From positions 3,924,501-3,988,500 of the forward strand of contig NZ_CP096670.1 in NCBI RefSeq assembly GCF_023238625.1: a stretch of 64,000 nt of DNA, given 5' to 3'. Both the position numbers and the translations under genes were made by a program. This stretch comes from Agarivorans sp. TSD2052. Its GTDB lineage: Bacteria; Pseudomonadota; Gammaproteobacteria; Enterobacterales; Celerinatantimonadaceae. The notes under the pieces were generated by a model that was not told the DNA's origin, did not search any database, and worked only from the letters and a program-made list of their open reading frames with translations. Numbering within the stretch: position 1 is the stretch's first letter; every line of letters starts with the position of its first letter. Shown here piece after piece: positions 55,558-64,000 of this stretch.

Positions 55558-55654
55558 GTGTGTAATGCGCCGCGCACACGATAAAGTTTGTCTTCACAGA
55601 CTTAATCATAATGCTGGCCAGTGCGCTGCACGCACATCATTGTGTTGTTACATG

Positions 55655-55969
55655 CTATTGCTGACTCAAAACATATAGCCCGACATAACACCATAGTAAA
55701 AAACCTAAAAAGTTTAGAACCTTACCAAAAATATAGCGATGATAAAAAATACCCCCGCAAAATAAAAAGAAGGAGAAAAAGAAAGCTGCAAGATAATAAT
55801 TACCGAAGAATATTCCTAAAGGACCGAATAAGAAAAGCACAACTACTATCCATGGCGGAACAAACTCGACTGGCCATATATAAGCCGCCGTAGATATGCC
55901 AATAAAGTAGGTCAACACCCATTGAAAAAAATGAGAAAGAAATACTACTTTTACCCTCTCAATCATCAC
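55655..55969 (-). CDS. Small hydrophobic membrane protein (104 aa)
   Basis: This is a very hydrophobic protein with about three to four membrane helices (about 8-32, 38-55, 58-76, 80-102). GGAGGT lies six nt before the GTG at 55969 and nine before the ATG at 55966. An opposite-strand reading of this segment is basic and low complexity and is judged a shadow. No family is assigned. Confidence 0.55.
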   Translation of the reverse strand: MMIERVKVVFLSHFFQWVLTYFIGISTAAYIWPVEFVPPWIVVVLFLFGPLGIFFGNYYLAAFFFSFFLFCGGIFYHRYIFGKVLNFLGFLLWCYVGLYVLSQQ

Positions 55970-56226
55970 TTGTGTACCTCCCCTTGTTCTACGTTTAATA
56001 AATTGCGGTATATCTCTTCTAAGAGGGGTTTCAGCATCATTATTGAGACCTGCACATCTTACTGCTATGCCTTCGCCGTCGGCAAATATAGCCCCTCCAG
56101 TTGGGGGCGTAATTTATTATGATTGCATAAAAATAGAATCGTCTTCAAGACACCCATTTCGTAGAACACCTTGCACACTGGAAAACAACCAGCGTAAGCC
56201 AGTTAGCTTTGCCATGCTGCGACCGG

Positions 56227-56832
56227 TTAGGCTGTAAAAAAGTGGACGATATAAATGACCAAACAAATACCGATGACGAACCAATCGAGCGCCATTACTG
56301 ACATAGGTTTTCGAATAGGGGAAAGATATTTGCCAAAACCAACCCAAAGCAAATCGTTTTTCATATTGTAAGCACATTGAGCAATGGGCAATATAAGCAC
56401 CCAACGCGGTACACTCGGTTGCGAAGCCATTAGCAGCAACATAACAGCCCCCAAAAAGAATAACTCTCCACTTAAATGTGTCATCATCCAGTAAAGATTA
56501 TCTGGTCGCTTTGGTATTTTACCAAAACGATATTTCTCTGAGCTTCCAGGGAATGGAAGCTTATCGATCATCAATTCAAAACCGAAGGGAAGCATAAGAA
56601 AATAAAGCCCGTGCACAATAAGTGCAATAAACTGAATATTGCCGATCTCTACAGATGCGCTTAGCGCGTAACCTTCATTGTTTATACAATAAAAAATAAA
56701 GAAGGCGACTGTTCCAAAGGGGATGAGTAAAGAGATAGCCGTGATCGCTGCGCCTCGCGCGCTGCGGTAAGCGAGTAACTTAGGTGAACTTATCTCAGCC
56801 TCGTTAGCTGACTCGTAATCATTGCTGGGCAT
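56227..56832 (-). CDS. Membrane protein, hypothetical (201 aa)
   Basis: This inner-membrane protein has about five helices (about 29-50, 64-88, 116-137, 143-158, 178-199). AAGGAG lies eight nt before the ATG. It is not recognised. A GCCTAAC string overlapping its stop resembles an integron R'' box, but no partner arm was found. Confidence 0.6.
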   Translation of the reverse strand: MPSNDYESANEAEISSPKLLAYRSARGAAITAISLLIPFGTVAFFIFYCINNEGYALSASVEIGNIQFIALIVHGLYFLMLPFGFELMIDKLPFPGSSEKYRFGKIPKRPDNLYWMMTHLSGELFFLGAVMLLLMASQPSVPRWVLILPIAQCAYNMKNDLLWVGFGKYLSPIRKPMSVMALDWFVIGICLVIYIVHFFTA

Positions 56833-57554
56833 AAAGTTATTCTCCTTGGTGGGTAGATGCGGCCCTCACTAAGCGACTTCAATAATGTAAGGCAGAAACA
56901 AAGCCAACGGTGTTTTACCCGACTTGCCCCCTCCTTGTTAGCCGTTTACTCATGATAAAGACACCGCGCTTTTCAAGTCGACAATAATCTGATGCTTTAT
57001 TCCTGCTTGGTTCACACGACCTTTTATATCGTTAGCTGCAGATAGGGAGAGAAGCGTTCCCAACGCTTATATCTACGACCAGAATGTATTTGTCTAAACC
57101 TAAACAGCTCAACAAGCCTAATAGGCTGACCTTCATAAACGCCGCGCCAACAACCGTTTACAGTATTATCAGGGCGATGACTCCAACGAGTATAGCTTCT
57201 TATCCAAGGGGGGCGTGTCTTGAATTAACCCGTTTACAGCACACAATAGGGTTATAGCCTCATCAAAAAATGACTGACTTTTAGCCAGGTTAATAGTGCG
57301 CAGCTGTCTCTCTTCCTCAGATTAGGCCTAAACGAGTCATTTATTAACCAAATTAATGGAGACAACCAAAATACCCGCGTAAGTAGCACCGCTCCCCGCC
57401 TAAATAGCGTGTTACGTCAGCATTGATGTAGTAGGATGCCCTCTCAATAAGAAACGCTAACAGACTGATTTAATTTGCTATTGTTGACAGTGCAATGCTC
57501 TTGGGCGGGTTTATTGAGTTTTTATGTTGGGATCATTGATACAGGTATTGTTGT
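56833..57554. other. 722-bp region without recognisable genes
   Basis: No reading frame with a ribosome site or known motif was found on either strand, and no tRNA or clear RNA structure. It could be a decayed gene. Its right end provides the promoter region for the diguanylate cyclase. Confidence 0.4.
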
Positions 57555-58718
57555 ATGGACAAAGTTGGGCGGATGGGCGAATTTACCAATCCAATGATGG
57601 AGATGGCCTTCCGGAAAAAAGAGTGGGAGCAACTCAAACAACGAATGATTTTTGCTAGCTTTGCCGGAGGCTTAGCCTATTTTTTCGCTATTATTGGTGA
57701 TGTTATGGTGACTAACTCTGAATCAATGCTGAGAGATTTATTGATTATGAGATCGTCGGTATTACTCATTGCGCTGGCTGTTGGGGTATGTGGCTTTTTT
57801 TTAAAAGAGTACACCACGCTGTTAAACAAGATTATTTGTGGGCTTCTATTTTTCGTTTTGCTGGGTGAATCAGCAGAATTAACGATTAAGGCGGAATTGT
57901 TTGAGTATGTAGGTATTCCAGGTGTGTCGATCCTTGTTCTATTGTTCTACCTTAGCTTCCCTCCGCGATTTATAAGCGTGTTGGCTGTTTGCCTTACCGG
58001 TAGTAGCCTCTATTTATTCACCTGCGCTTTGTTAGGGTATGCCTCGGTCAATTATATATACACCTCGTTGCTGTTCCTGCTGGTTGTAAATGGTTTTGGT
58101 GCCTACGTTTATCTTCAATTTTCTATCCTTCGCCGGCGTGAATACAGTGCGCTTGAAGAACTAAAGAAGAATGCCGAAATAGATGCCTTGACCCAAGTGT
58201 ATAATCGCAGAAAGGTGCTAGAGCTTGGTGATGGAGAGATTGGCAAAGCTAATAGTTTTGGTCATCAGTATTCTGTCATCATGATTGATGTCGACAACTT
58301 TAAAAGTGTTAACGATATCTATGGGCATGCCGTTGGCGACCAAGTGTTACTTGAAGTGGCCACCCGATGCCGCAAGCTATTACGCGAGGATGATATTTTT
58401 GGACGATTTGGTGGAGAAGAGTTTGTGGTTTTTTTACCGCGAACCAACATCAATACCGCCCTTGTTATTGGTGAACGCTTACTGTCCGAAATTTCAAGTG
58501 CACCTTTTGAAACCAATAAAGGATCACTGCTGGTAACAATGAGCTTAGGGGTAGCAGCACTCACAGCGGCGAAAGAAGCTCCAAGAAAGCTATTAGAAAT
58601 GGCCGATGAAGCGCTATATGAGGCGAAGAAAACCGGAAGAAATAAAGTGTGTACCACACACCAAGTGGTTAAGAGCAGTAACATGGTGTTGCCCAATACC
58701 CCAATAGCAGCGCTGTAA
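57555..58718 (+). CDS. Diguanylate cyclase (membrane-bound GGDEF protein)
   Basis: This enzyme makes cyclic di-GMP. The 387-residue protein has six predicted N-terminal helices (about 30-195) and a GGDEF domain (about 210-370) with the active motif RFGGEEF and IDVDNFKSVNDIYGHAVGD. No RxxD inhibitory site was noticed five residues before the motif. The membrane sensor is likely ligand-responsive; its signal is unknown. Confidence 0.92.
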   Translation: MDKVGRMGEFTNPMMEMAFRKKEWEQLKQRMIFASFAGGLAYFFAIIGDVMVTNSESMLRDLLIMRSSVLLIALAVGVCGFFLKEYTTLLNKIICGLLFFVLLGESAELTIKAELFEYVGIPGVSILVLLFYLSFPPRFISVLAVCLTGSSLYLFTCALLGYASVNYIYTSLLFLLVVNGFGAYVYLQFSILRRREYSALEELKKNAEIDALTQVYNRRKVLELGDGEIGKANSFGHQYSVIMIDVDNFKSVNDIYGHAVGDQVLLEVATRCRKLLREDDIFGRFGGEEFVVFLPRTNINTALVIGERLLSEISSAPFETNKGSLLVTMSLGVAALTAAKEAPRKLLEMADEALYEAKKTGRNKVCTTHQVVKSSNMVLPNTPIAAL

Positions 58719-58821
58719 ACACGGTTATAACTAACCACTTTTTAGCGAAGACTCAGCGTTGGTGGCTCTCATAGCGTCAACACTGTTAATAGGGTTAGCT
58801 ATTTACTGGGTCGTAAATGTG

Positions 58822-58864
58822 CAAAAAACCGCTAACCCAAGCACAAGCGGGGTTAGCGTTTTGT
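58822..58864 (-). terminator. udp terminator
   Basis: CGCTAACCC-N11-GGGTTAGCG is flanked by A on the left and T on the right. It ends next to the udp stop. Confidence 0.85.
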
Positions 58865-59632
58865 TTAGCCAAGCATCTTACGTGCGGCTTCAACCACAAT
58901 ATTTACCGCTTGGTGCTCGGTATTTTTCATTAAGCTTTCGTCTGGAATTTCTTGCTGAGTGCGGTTAACAATAACACCAGCAACACACCCTGCCTTTAAG
59001 CCTTGTGAGGCACACATGGTAAACAAGGTGGCGCTTTCCATTTCAAAGTTAAGCACGCCCATGGCTTGCCACTCTTCCATTGATCCTTGAAAAGCTTTAG
59101 TCACTCGACCAGATACGGTGTCGTAGCGCTCTTGACCTGGGTAGAAGGTATCACTCGATGCGGTAACCCCTACATGGCAAGTGGCTTTAGCCTCAATGGC
59201 TGCACTGTGTAAGGCTTGCATACAAGAAAAATCGGCCACAGCGGGAAACTGCATAGGCGCAAAGTGGCTGCTGGCCCCGTCTAAGCGCACCGAGGCAGTC
59301 GTGACGATAACATCACCCACATTGATGTTGGTTTGAATAGCGCCGGTGGTGCCTACCCGTAAAAAGGTGGTAATACCTAATTGGGCTAACTCTTCAACCG
59401 CGATAGACGTAGACGGCCCGCCAATACCGGTAGAGCACACCACGATTGGGGTTCCATCTAACTGACCAAGATACGAGGTAAACTCGCGCTGCGAAGCCAA
59501 AAATTCGGGCTCTTCGAGTAATGAGGCGATGCGCTCTACTCGCTGGGGATCGCCTGGGATAATGGCCAAGGTGGCCCCTTTTAACATCTCAGGGTTTAAG
59601 CCTAAATGAAATACACTCGCTTGCTTATTCAT
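58865..59632 (-). CDS. udp: Uridine phosphorylase
   Basis: Udp splits uridine with phosphate to uracil and ribose-1-phosphate in pyrimidine salvage. It is full length (255 residues): [56 protein letters not shown] (phosphate site) and [23 protein letters not shown]/CytR control is common for udp, but no site was assigned. Confidence 0.96.
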   Translation of the reverse strand: MNKQASVFHLGLNPEMLKGATLAIIPGDPQRVERIASLLEEPEFLASQREFTSYLGQLDGTPIVVCSTGIGGPSTSIAVEELAQLGITTFLRVGTTGAIQTNINVGDVIVTTASVRLDGASSHFAPMQFPAVADFSCMQALHSAAIEAKATCHVGVTASSDTFYPGQERYDTVSGRVTKAFQGSMEEWQAMGVLNFEMESATLFTMCASQGLKAGCVAGVIVNRTQQEIPDESLMKNTEHQAVNIVVEAARKMLG

Positions 59633-59908
59633 GTCTACCTGCTTGATTTCGTCCTATGATTGATGCCAGAAGCATAGGACGATAACTGCGCAATAAGTGT
59701 GAAACGTCTCGCATTTGAGTTTAACTTAGCCCAAATAAGCTTGATAATAACTACTTATGTTGATTGAGAGCACGTTCTACTCGTTACGCCAATATTTCGG
59801 TTCTGCCTGACTTAAACAGCAATAATTTTGTCAATAAACGAACTTTTCGTCAGCGGAGTGTTCTACACTATCTTGAAACAGTTTTTGTGCTTACTTGAGG
59901 TAACAACC
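59633..59908. other. Intergenic region between udp and the META-domain gene
   Basis: This 276-bp region holds divergent promoters. No gene or RNA was recognised. Confidence 0.35.
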
Positions 59909-60316
59909 ATGAATAAACAGCTTATTATCGGTTTAACACTTGCGTTAGGGTTAACCAGCTGTGCCAGTAATCAATCGGAGCCAAGCATGGATTTAGCCGA
60001 CAGCCGTTGGTATATGACCGGTGACTTTTATAATATTGCCGATATTAAATTGCCAGCCTTCACCCTAGAAGAAAATGAAAAGGGTTATAAAATATCTGGC
60101 ACGACAGGTTGTAATAACTTCTTTGGCCAAGCCGAATGGGATGGCAAGCAATTAACGGTTAACCAGCCCATTGGCATGACCCGTATGTTATGCGAAGAAA
60201 CCTCAAACAAAATAGAAATGGAATTTGTTCAAGCATTAGATCTGCCGATCATCAGTGACGGCGAACACTTGCGTTTAAACAACGGCGCGATGTTTAAACG
60301 CGTTCCTACTAATTAA
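59909..60316 (+). CDS. META-domain lipoprotein (HslJ-like)
   Basis: This 135-residue lipoprotein has a signal peptide with lipobox LTSC (Cys17). The META domain (about 28-130) shows LADSRWYMTGDF, GTTGCNNFFGQAEWDG and MTRMLCEETSNKIEMEFVQAL. HslJ-type proteins are linked to envelope heat stress or antibiotic tolerance. An upstream start at 59828 is rejected because GAGGT lies before the ATG at 59909 and the signal peptide begins there. Confidence 0.9.
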   Translation: MNKQLIIGLTLALGLTSCASNQSEPSMDLADSRWYMTGDFYNIADIKLPAFTLEENEKGYKISGTTGCNNFFGQAEWDGKQLTVNQPIGMTRMLCEETSNKIEMEFVQALDLPIISDGEHLRLNNGAMFKRVPTN

Positions 60317-60327
60317 GTATTAGTGAT

Positions 60328-61377
60328 TTAAGCGGCGGCGCTAAACCAGCGTTGCCGCAGATCTTTTACCGCGGCAAATAGCATTAACATGGCGATCAGC
60401 CCACTAGTTGCGATAACCCAGCCGCTATTGACTAGTTGTTCTTCTTGCCAGGCCACTGGATTTACTTGCCATTGCCACTGACTAATCGCCCAGTCTAACC
60501 CCCAGCCAAACAGCATTGCGCTAGCAATAACCCCAGTTAAGTACGCCACCAAGGCACGCATGCCCATTTCTTGACGTACCAACATTAAGGTGGCGATATT
60601 GGTAGCCGGCCCCGCGAGCATAAATACCAATGCGGCCCCCGGTGAGATCCCCGCAATAATTAAGCCTGCGGCAATCGGTGTTGAAGCAGTGGCACAAATG
60701 TACATAGGCACCCCTACCAGCACCATAACGATCATGGTTATCCAACCTTGTCCCCAGCGGGTCATAAAGCTTTCGGGTAAATAGCTTTGAATCAGCGCGG
60801 CAAATGCTAGCCCCAGTAATAACCACAAGTAGCTGTCTTCCACCAGCTCTACAAAACTAGTAAGCCACGCTTTCAGCTTTTGCCCTCCAGTGGGTTTAGC
60901 AGGCGGCGCAGATGCGGCGCTAGCGCACTTACTTTTACCACTGCAACAGCTTTTAACTTCGCTGACTGTAGATTTAGTCTCTTCACCATTGCCCACTAAC
61001 AAGCCCGCGATGATGGCACTGCAAATGGCTGCAATAGGCCTGACAATCGCCATTACAGGACCTAATAAGGCATAAGAGACTGCCACCGAGTCAACTCCCG
61101 TTTCGGGCGTGGCAATTAAGAAAGAAGTGGTGGCACTTTTAGAGGCGCCCGCTCGGCGCAAGCCCATCGCCGCCGGAATCACCCCACAGGAACATAGCGG
61201 CAATGGCGCCCCAATAAACGCCGCCTTTATGGTGGTACTGGGCTTATTGTTGCCAAGGTGCTTGGCCAGCCAGCGACTTGGTAGTCCTAGCTTTAAACTC
61301 GCCGCAATCACAAAGCCTAAAAACAACCAAGGCGCGGCGCTTAAAAACAAACTAATAAAGTTATTCAATAACATCAT
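60328..61377 (-). CDS. Metal efflux permease (SO_0444 / DUF318-like)
   Basis: This 349-residue inner-membrane permease has about eight to ten helices and the ArsP-type signature APLPLCSCGVIPAAMGLRRAGASKSATTSFLIATPETG. A cytoplasmic loop around residues 140-160 has a CCSGKSKC metal-binding motif. It is similar to the SO_0444 copper/zinc efflux family. Its start overlaps the merR stop by 17 nt, so the two are translationally coupled. Confidence 0.9.
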   Translation of the reverse strand: MMLLNNFISLFLSAAPWLFLGFVIAASLKLGLPSRWLAKHLGNNKPSTTIKAAFIGAPLPLCSCGVIPAAMGLRRAGASKSATTSFLIATPETGVDSVAVSYALLGPVMAIVRPIAAICSAIIAGLLVGNGEETKSTVSEVKSCCSGKSKCASAASAPPAKPTGGQKLKAWLTSFVELVEDSYLWLLLGLAFAALIQSYLPESFMTRWGQGWITMIVMVLVGVPMYICATASTPIAAGLIIAGISPGAALVFMLAGPATNIATLMLVRQEMGMRALVAYLTGVIASAMLFGWGLDWAISQWQWQVNPVAWQEEQLVNSGWVIATSGLIAMLMLFAAVKDLRQRWFSAAA

Positions 61378-61768
61378 CTAAGGCCTTTAATATTGAACAA
61401 GACGCTGCGCTCTCTTCACCGCCGCAGCAGGCATTGTGTAGCGTTTGCAAGGTGGTTTCGAAGGCGCGCAACTCGGCCAACTGCTGCTGTACTTTAGCCA
61501 GTTTATGCCCTACTACGCTGCTGACATCGTGGCAACGAGCGGTAGCGGCATGCTCGCGTAAATTGAGTAGTTCAAGAATATCTTTTATTGATAGGCCCGC
61601 CTGCTTGGCTCGTTGAATAAACCGCAAACGGGCTAGGTCTTGTTCGCTGTACATTCTGTACTGGTTGGCCCCACGTGATGCCGGGGTTAATAAGCCTTTG
61701 CGTTCATAAAAACGTAAGCCCTCTACACTCAAACCACTTAATGTTGCCAACTCACCAATTTTATACAT
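61361..61768 (-). CDS. MerR-family metal-responsive regulator (ZntR/CadR-like)
   Basis: This 135-residue regulator has MYKIGELATLSGLSVEGLRFYERKGLLTP at the N-terminus (winged helix), a coiled-coil dimer helix, and a metal loop (Cys near 78 plus CCGGEESAASC near 115). GGAGG lies five nt before the ATG. It controls the operon with the permease through the MerR-type promoter just upstream. Confidence 0.93.
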   Translation of the reverse strand: MYKIGELATLSGLSVEGLRFYERKGLLTPASRGANQYRMYSEQDLARLRFIQRAKQAGLSIKDILELLNLREHAATARCHDVSSVVGHKLAKVQQQLAELRAFETTLQTLHNACCGGEESAASCSILKALDDVIE

Positions 61769-61787
61769 AGGCTCCTCCATCAGTTCT

Positions 61788-61819
61788 ATAATAAACCCTG
61801 TAGCTTGGTACAGGGTCAA
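61788..61819 (-). promoter_or_regulatory. MerR-type promoter with 20-bp spacer
   Basis: On the minus strand, -35 TTGACC and -10 TATTAT are separated by 20 bp, and the spacer holds the dyad ACCCTGTA-CCAAGC-TACAGGGT (61795-61816). Overlong spacers with such dyads are the hallmark of MerR-family activated promoters, and this dyad resembles CadR-type operators. It drives the merR-permease operon. Confidence 0.9.
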
Positions 61820-61839
61820 TAGTTTTCATCAAGAAATAA

Positions 61840-61863
61840 AAAAAAGCCTGAGACTCAGGCTTT
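61840..61863. terminator. Terminator downstream of the VOC gene
   Basis: AAAGCCTGAG-A-CTCAGGCTTT with a T run on the minus strand separates the VOC gene from the merR promoter. Confidence 0.85.
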
Positions 61864-61892
61864 AAAGGTGCAACACGTCAGCAACTGAAGGG

Positions 61893-62309
61893 TTATTGAT
61901 AAAGATTACGCTGTTCAGGCAAATCTGAAGAATACTCTACAAATTCAAGCTCAAAACCATTGGGATCGCGAAAGTACACGTTGCGACGATGCGGGCTTTG
62001 TGCCCCTTCATGATGGATCTCATAACCCGCTTGCAGTAAACGGCCGATTAGGCCATCGAGATCTGCAGTAACATAGGCAAAATGCGCTACGCCAATTTGG
62101 TTACCCTTTAATGGGCGGTTCTCCCCGTAACCATTGTCGTTAAACGTGAGGTAGTGATTGTCATCGCCAAAGTGCAACCAACGGCGCTCTAGCCCATGCC
62201 ATGTTTGTTGGCCTTCGCCGCGTACCCACCAGTGCGGAAATGCGGCACGGTAAAACTTTAACGTTTGATCCATGTCTGTGACGACAAGATTTAAGTGCTC
62301 TAAATACAT
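61893..62309 (-). CDS. VOC-superfamily (glyoxalase/dioxygenase-like) protein
   Basis: This 138-residue metalloprotein has one VOC domain pair: MYLEHLNLVVTDMDQTLKFYRAAFP, IGVAHFAYVTADLDGLIGRLLQAGYEIHHEG and FRDPNGFELEFVEYS. His and Glu positions fit metal ligands. AAGGAG lies seven nt before the ATG; an upstream start at 62384 would run through the SoxR-type promoter and is rejected. It is preceded by a SoxR-box promoter, so it is probably induced by redox-cycling compounds and may act on a toxin or oxidised product. Confidence 0.9.
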   Translation of the reverse strand: MYLEHLNLVVTDMDQTLKFYRAAFPHWWVRGEGQQTWHGLERRWLHFGDDNHYLTFNDNGYGENRPLKGNQIGVAHFAYVTADLDGLIGRLLQAGYEIHHEGAQSPHRRNVYFRDPNGFELEFVEYSSDLPEQRNLYQ

Positions 62310-62369
62310 AACTTGCTCCTTGCTTGGTTCGCTTAAATTACCAGTGGCCTTGCCACCGTTCTGCTTAAC

Positions 62370-62400
62370 AGCATAAAACCTCAAGTTAAGTTGAGGTAAA
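62370..62400 (-). promoter_or_regulatory. SoxR-box promoter of the VOC gene
   Basis: On the minus strand, TTTACC and TATGCT are separated by 19 bp, and the spacer contains CCTCAACTTAACTTGAGG, one base from a perfect dyad. The E. coli soxS promoter has the same -35, spacer length and box. It lies between the divergent soxR and VOC genes, about 60 bp from the VOC start. Confidence 0.92.
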
Positions 62401-62439
62401 GCAGTTTTTTACCTAAAGTAGTTGAAACAGGAGAACAAC

Positions 62440-62892
62440 ATGAACAAGCCCCCTAGGCAGGCTCTTTCGGTAGGAGCAGTAGCTAAACGTTGTGGTATTA
62501 AGGTATCCACGCTGCACTTTTACGAGAGCAAAGGTTTAATTCACAGTGAACGCAATCAAGGTAATCAACGGCGCTATGCCCCCGATGTATTGAGAAGGGT
62601 GTCGGTGATTAAAGCGGCGCAAACAATGGGGATAAGCTTGGCTGACATCCATGCCGCGTTTGCTCGTTTACCCAACCAACGCACCCCCACTAAAGTCGAT
62701 TGGGAGACACTGTCACAGCAATGGCAGCAAATCCTCAATCAACGGATTAATGCACTAACGCGCTTAAGAGATTCGTTAACCGGCTGTATTGGCTGCGGTT
62801 GTTTATCGATGAACAGCTGTCCGCTGTATAACCCCGATGATGAACTTGCCAAACAGGGGCCTGGGCCAGTTATTCTGAACCGCCCAACTTAA
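62440..62892 (+). CDS. soxR: SoxR redox-sensing MerR-family regulator
   Basis: SoxR is an [2Fe-2S] regulator activated by redox-cycling agents. The 150-residue protein has the N-terminal winged helix (SVGAVAKRCGIKVSTLHFYESKGLI) and the cluster motif CIGCGCLSMNSC near residue 114-125. The ATG at 62440 has GGAG seven nt upstream. It is divergent from the VOC gene, with the SoxR box in between, rather than from soxS. Confidence 0.96.
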   Translation: MNKPPRQALSVGAVAKRCGIKVSTLHFYESKGLIHSERNQGNQRRYAPDVLRRVSVIKAAQTMGISLADIHAAFARLPNQRTPTKVDWETLSQQWQQILNQRINALTRLRDSLTGCIGCGCLSMNSCPLYNPDDELAKQGPGPVILNRPT

Positions 62893-62995
62893 CGCGAACT
62901 AAAACTATTAAGCCCTAGTTCTTCATAAATATTTTCACTCGCAAAGAACTTTTTAATGCTCCGATCCGTTGTTAATGAGCAACCAAGGAGCCTTT

Positions 62996-63172
62996 ATGTT
63001 TAATTTTCTAAAACCTAATCCAGTTAAGCGGAAACGCCAAAAATATGATTTGTTACTTGAATCGGCAATGTTAGCCCAACGCCGTGGAGACATCATGACC
63101 TATTCAATGCTGAGTGCCGATGCCGATCAATTGTGGAAAGAAATCGAACAGCTAGAAGCTCAGTCAAAATAA
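62996..63172 (+). CDS. DUF6435-family small protein
   Basis: This 58-residue protein (MFNFLKPNPVKRKRQKYDLLLESAMLAQRRGDIMTYSMLSADADQLWKEIEQLEA) matches the DUF6435 pattern: a Phe-Lys-Pro start, a basic patch, then two helices. AAGGAG lies about seven nt before the ATG. The function is unknown. Confidence 0.85.
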   Translation: MFNFLKPNPVKRKRQKYDLLLESAMLAQRRGDIMTYSMLSADADQLWKEIEQLEAQSK

Positions 63173-63304
63173 CAGGCACAAGAATACAATAAATCATAAG
63201 CCCGCAAGATATTGATATAAAAGTTATTTTAGGTCAAAAGTTGAGCCCCAAGCCGAGCTAGCCCATACTGCTTAATTATCAACCATTTTGTGTGCATATT
63301 GTTA

Positions 63305-64000
63305 GTGAACGATCACTTAGGCTCAAACCAACAAGCAAAACCAAAGTATGTGAAGCTAGGAAACGTTATCGTCGTGATAACGCTGTTTAGCTTAGCTATT
63401 TTGGCGATCGTGTTTACTGCCCTAGAAAACATTGAGAACGAGGTTGAGCTTAAAGTTAAAGAATCGTTGCGTACCGTGCTTAGGGCAACCCAGGAAGCTC
63501 ACCATATCTGGATCCAGCACCGCCTATTAGAGCTAAGTAATACTGGGCAATCGGAGCGTATAAACCTGTCGATAGCCATTCTTAAAAACCCTAACAGCCC
63601 TTCTTTGCTGCATGCTAGCGCCGAGGCCAATGTTGAACGCAGCTTTGCCCTAATGATGGGCACTTACCAAGACAACGCTTATTGGTTAAGTGACCTTGAA
63701 GGCACTATTCTCAGCTCTAACCTGAATCACCAGCTTACTAAGCAACACCCTTTGTTTGAGTTTGAACACGATAAAATGCGCGAGGTGATAAACGGTAACG
63801 CCACCTTCATCACTGGCATCAAAGACGCCAAAGCCAAACGCCTAAACAATATGTATTTCAGTGCTCCCGTTATCAATAAACAACAACGAGTCACTGGCGT
63901 GCTAATTGTCAGCGTTAACCAAAGTGACCACTTTAGCCGCATCACCCAACTTGGCAGAATATGGAATTCAGGTGAAACCTATGCCTTTGATCGCAACGGC
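63305..64000 (+). CDS. Cache-domain sensor protein, N-terminal part (partial)
   Basis: A membrane helix (about residues 20-42) is followed by a periplasmic sensor domain with the Cache/PDC-type end LGRIWNSGETYAFDRNG. The frame stays open to the window edge (232 codons). The output domain (histidine kinase, GGDEF or adenylate cyclase) lies outside the window. The start is uncertain: GTG at 63305, TTG at 63299 and GTG at 63290 are possible, with no clear ribosome site. Confidence 0.75.
   Translation, partial: MNDHLGSNQQAKPKYVKLGNVIVVITLFSLAILAIVFTALENIENEVELKVKESLRTVLRATQEAHHIWIQHRLLELSNTGQSERINLSIAILKNPNSPSLLHASAEANVERSFALMMGTYQDNAYWLSDLEGTILSSNLNHQLTKQHPLFEFEHDKMREVINGNATFITGIKDAKAKRLNNMYFSAPVINKQQRVTGVLIVSVNQSDHFSRITQLGRIWNSGETYAFDRNG

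Noticed and set aside
55621-55893. A 90-residue basic, Lys/Arg-rich plus-strand frame.
   Set aside because: It is the complement of a well-formed hydrophobic membrane-protein gene with a strong ribosome site on the minus strand.
56215-56245. GCCTAAC at the stop of the 201-residue gene as an integron attC.
   Set aside because: No complementary L'/R' arm was found within 150 bp on the expected side, and no other cassette signs are present.
56117-56404. A 95-residue minus-strand frame beginning MGAYIAHCSMC.
   Set aside because: It overlaps the 201-residue membrane-protein gene in another frame and lacks a ribosome site.

Overview
The window is chromosomal DNA from a marine gammaproteobacterium of the Alteromonadales/Vibrionales type. 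Core genes that support this are groES-groEL, fxsA, dsbD, aroQ-accB-accC, prmA-dusB-fis, udp, soxR and a CrbS/CrbR-acs acetate switch. An Agarivorans-like host is plausible but is an inference. No rRNA or tRNA gene was recognised.

Left edge (1-3502): a glycerol/dihydroxyacetone operon on the minus strand, glpF-dhaK-dhaL-dhaM. dhaM runs off the window.

Accessory region (about 3500-20300), in three parts. (a) 3500-10540 holds a decayed recombinase remnant, a pair of 108-bp direct repeats, a three-gene overlapping operon ending in a 789-residue tyrosine recombinase, a serine resolvase and an AlpA-type regulator. (b) 10684-18757 is an integron. Its intI has a perfect-looking LexA box just upstream. 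Six cassettes run leftwards from attI, each with a recognisable attC (one attC is split by an IS10-like element and another by an IS1111-attC element). The cassettes mainly encode small membrane or unknown proteins. The IS1111-attC element has a frameshifted transposase and a 263-nt non-coding right end, expected to encode a guide (seek/bridge) RNA, which contains an exact copy of the attC core sequence. (c) 18984-20174 is a P4-type integrase beside groEL.

Core block (20400-31000): groES-groEL with a sigma-32-type promoter, fxsA, dsbD, a chemoreceptor, a LysR regulator, a cysteine-rich protein and a LysE-type exporter.

Acetate block (31000-41200): crbR, crbS (sodium/solute symporter fused to a hybrid histidine kinase), a DUF294 nucleotidyltransferase, a DnaQ-like exonuclease and acs. 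A circularly permuted GH16 glucanase sits between the exonuclease and acs.

Right block (41300-64000): rhodanese, a MexEF-like RND pump with a TetR regulator, AraC, MATE, aroQ-accB-accC, a tandem pair of paralogous membrane proteins, prmA, dusB-fis, small membrane proteins, a diguanylate cyclase, udp, a META-domain lipoprotein, a MerR-regulated metal permease with a textbook 20-bp-spacer promoter, a VOC protein under a SoxR-box promoter divergent from soxR, a DUF6435 protein and the start of a Cache-domain sensor. All functional calls come from reading motifs and remembered family sequences; no database search was run.
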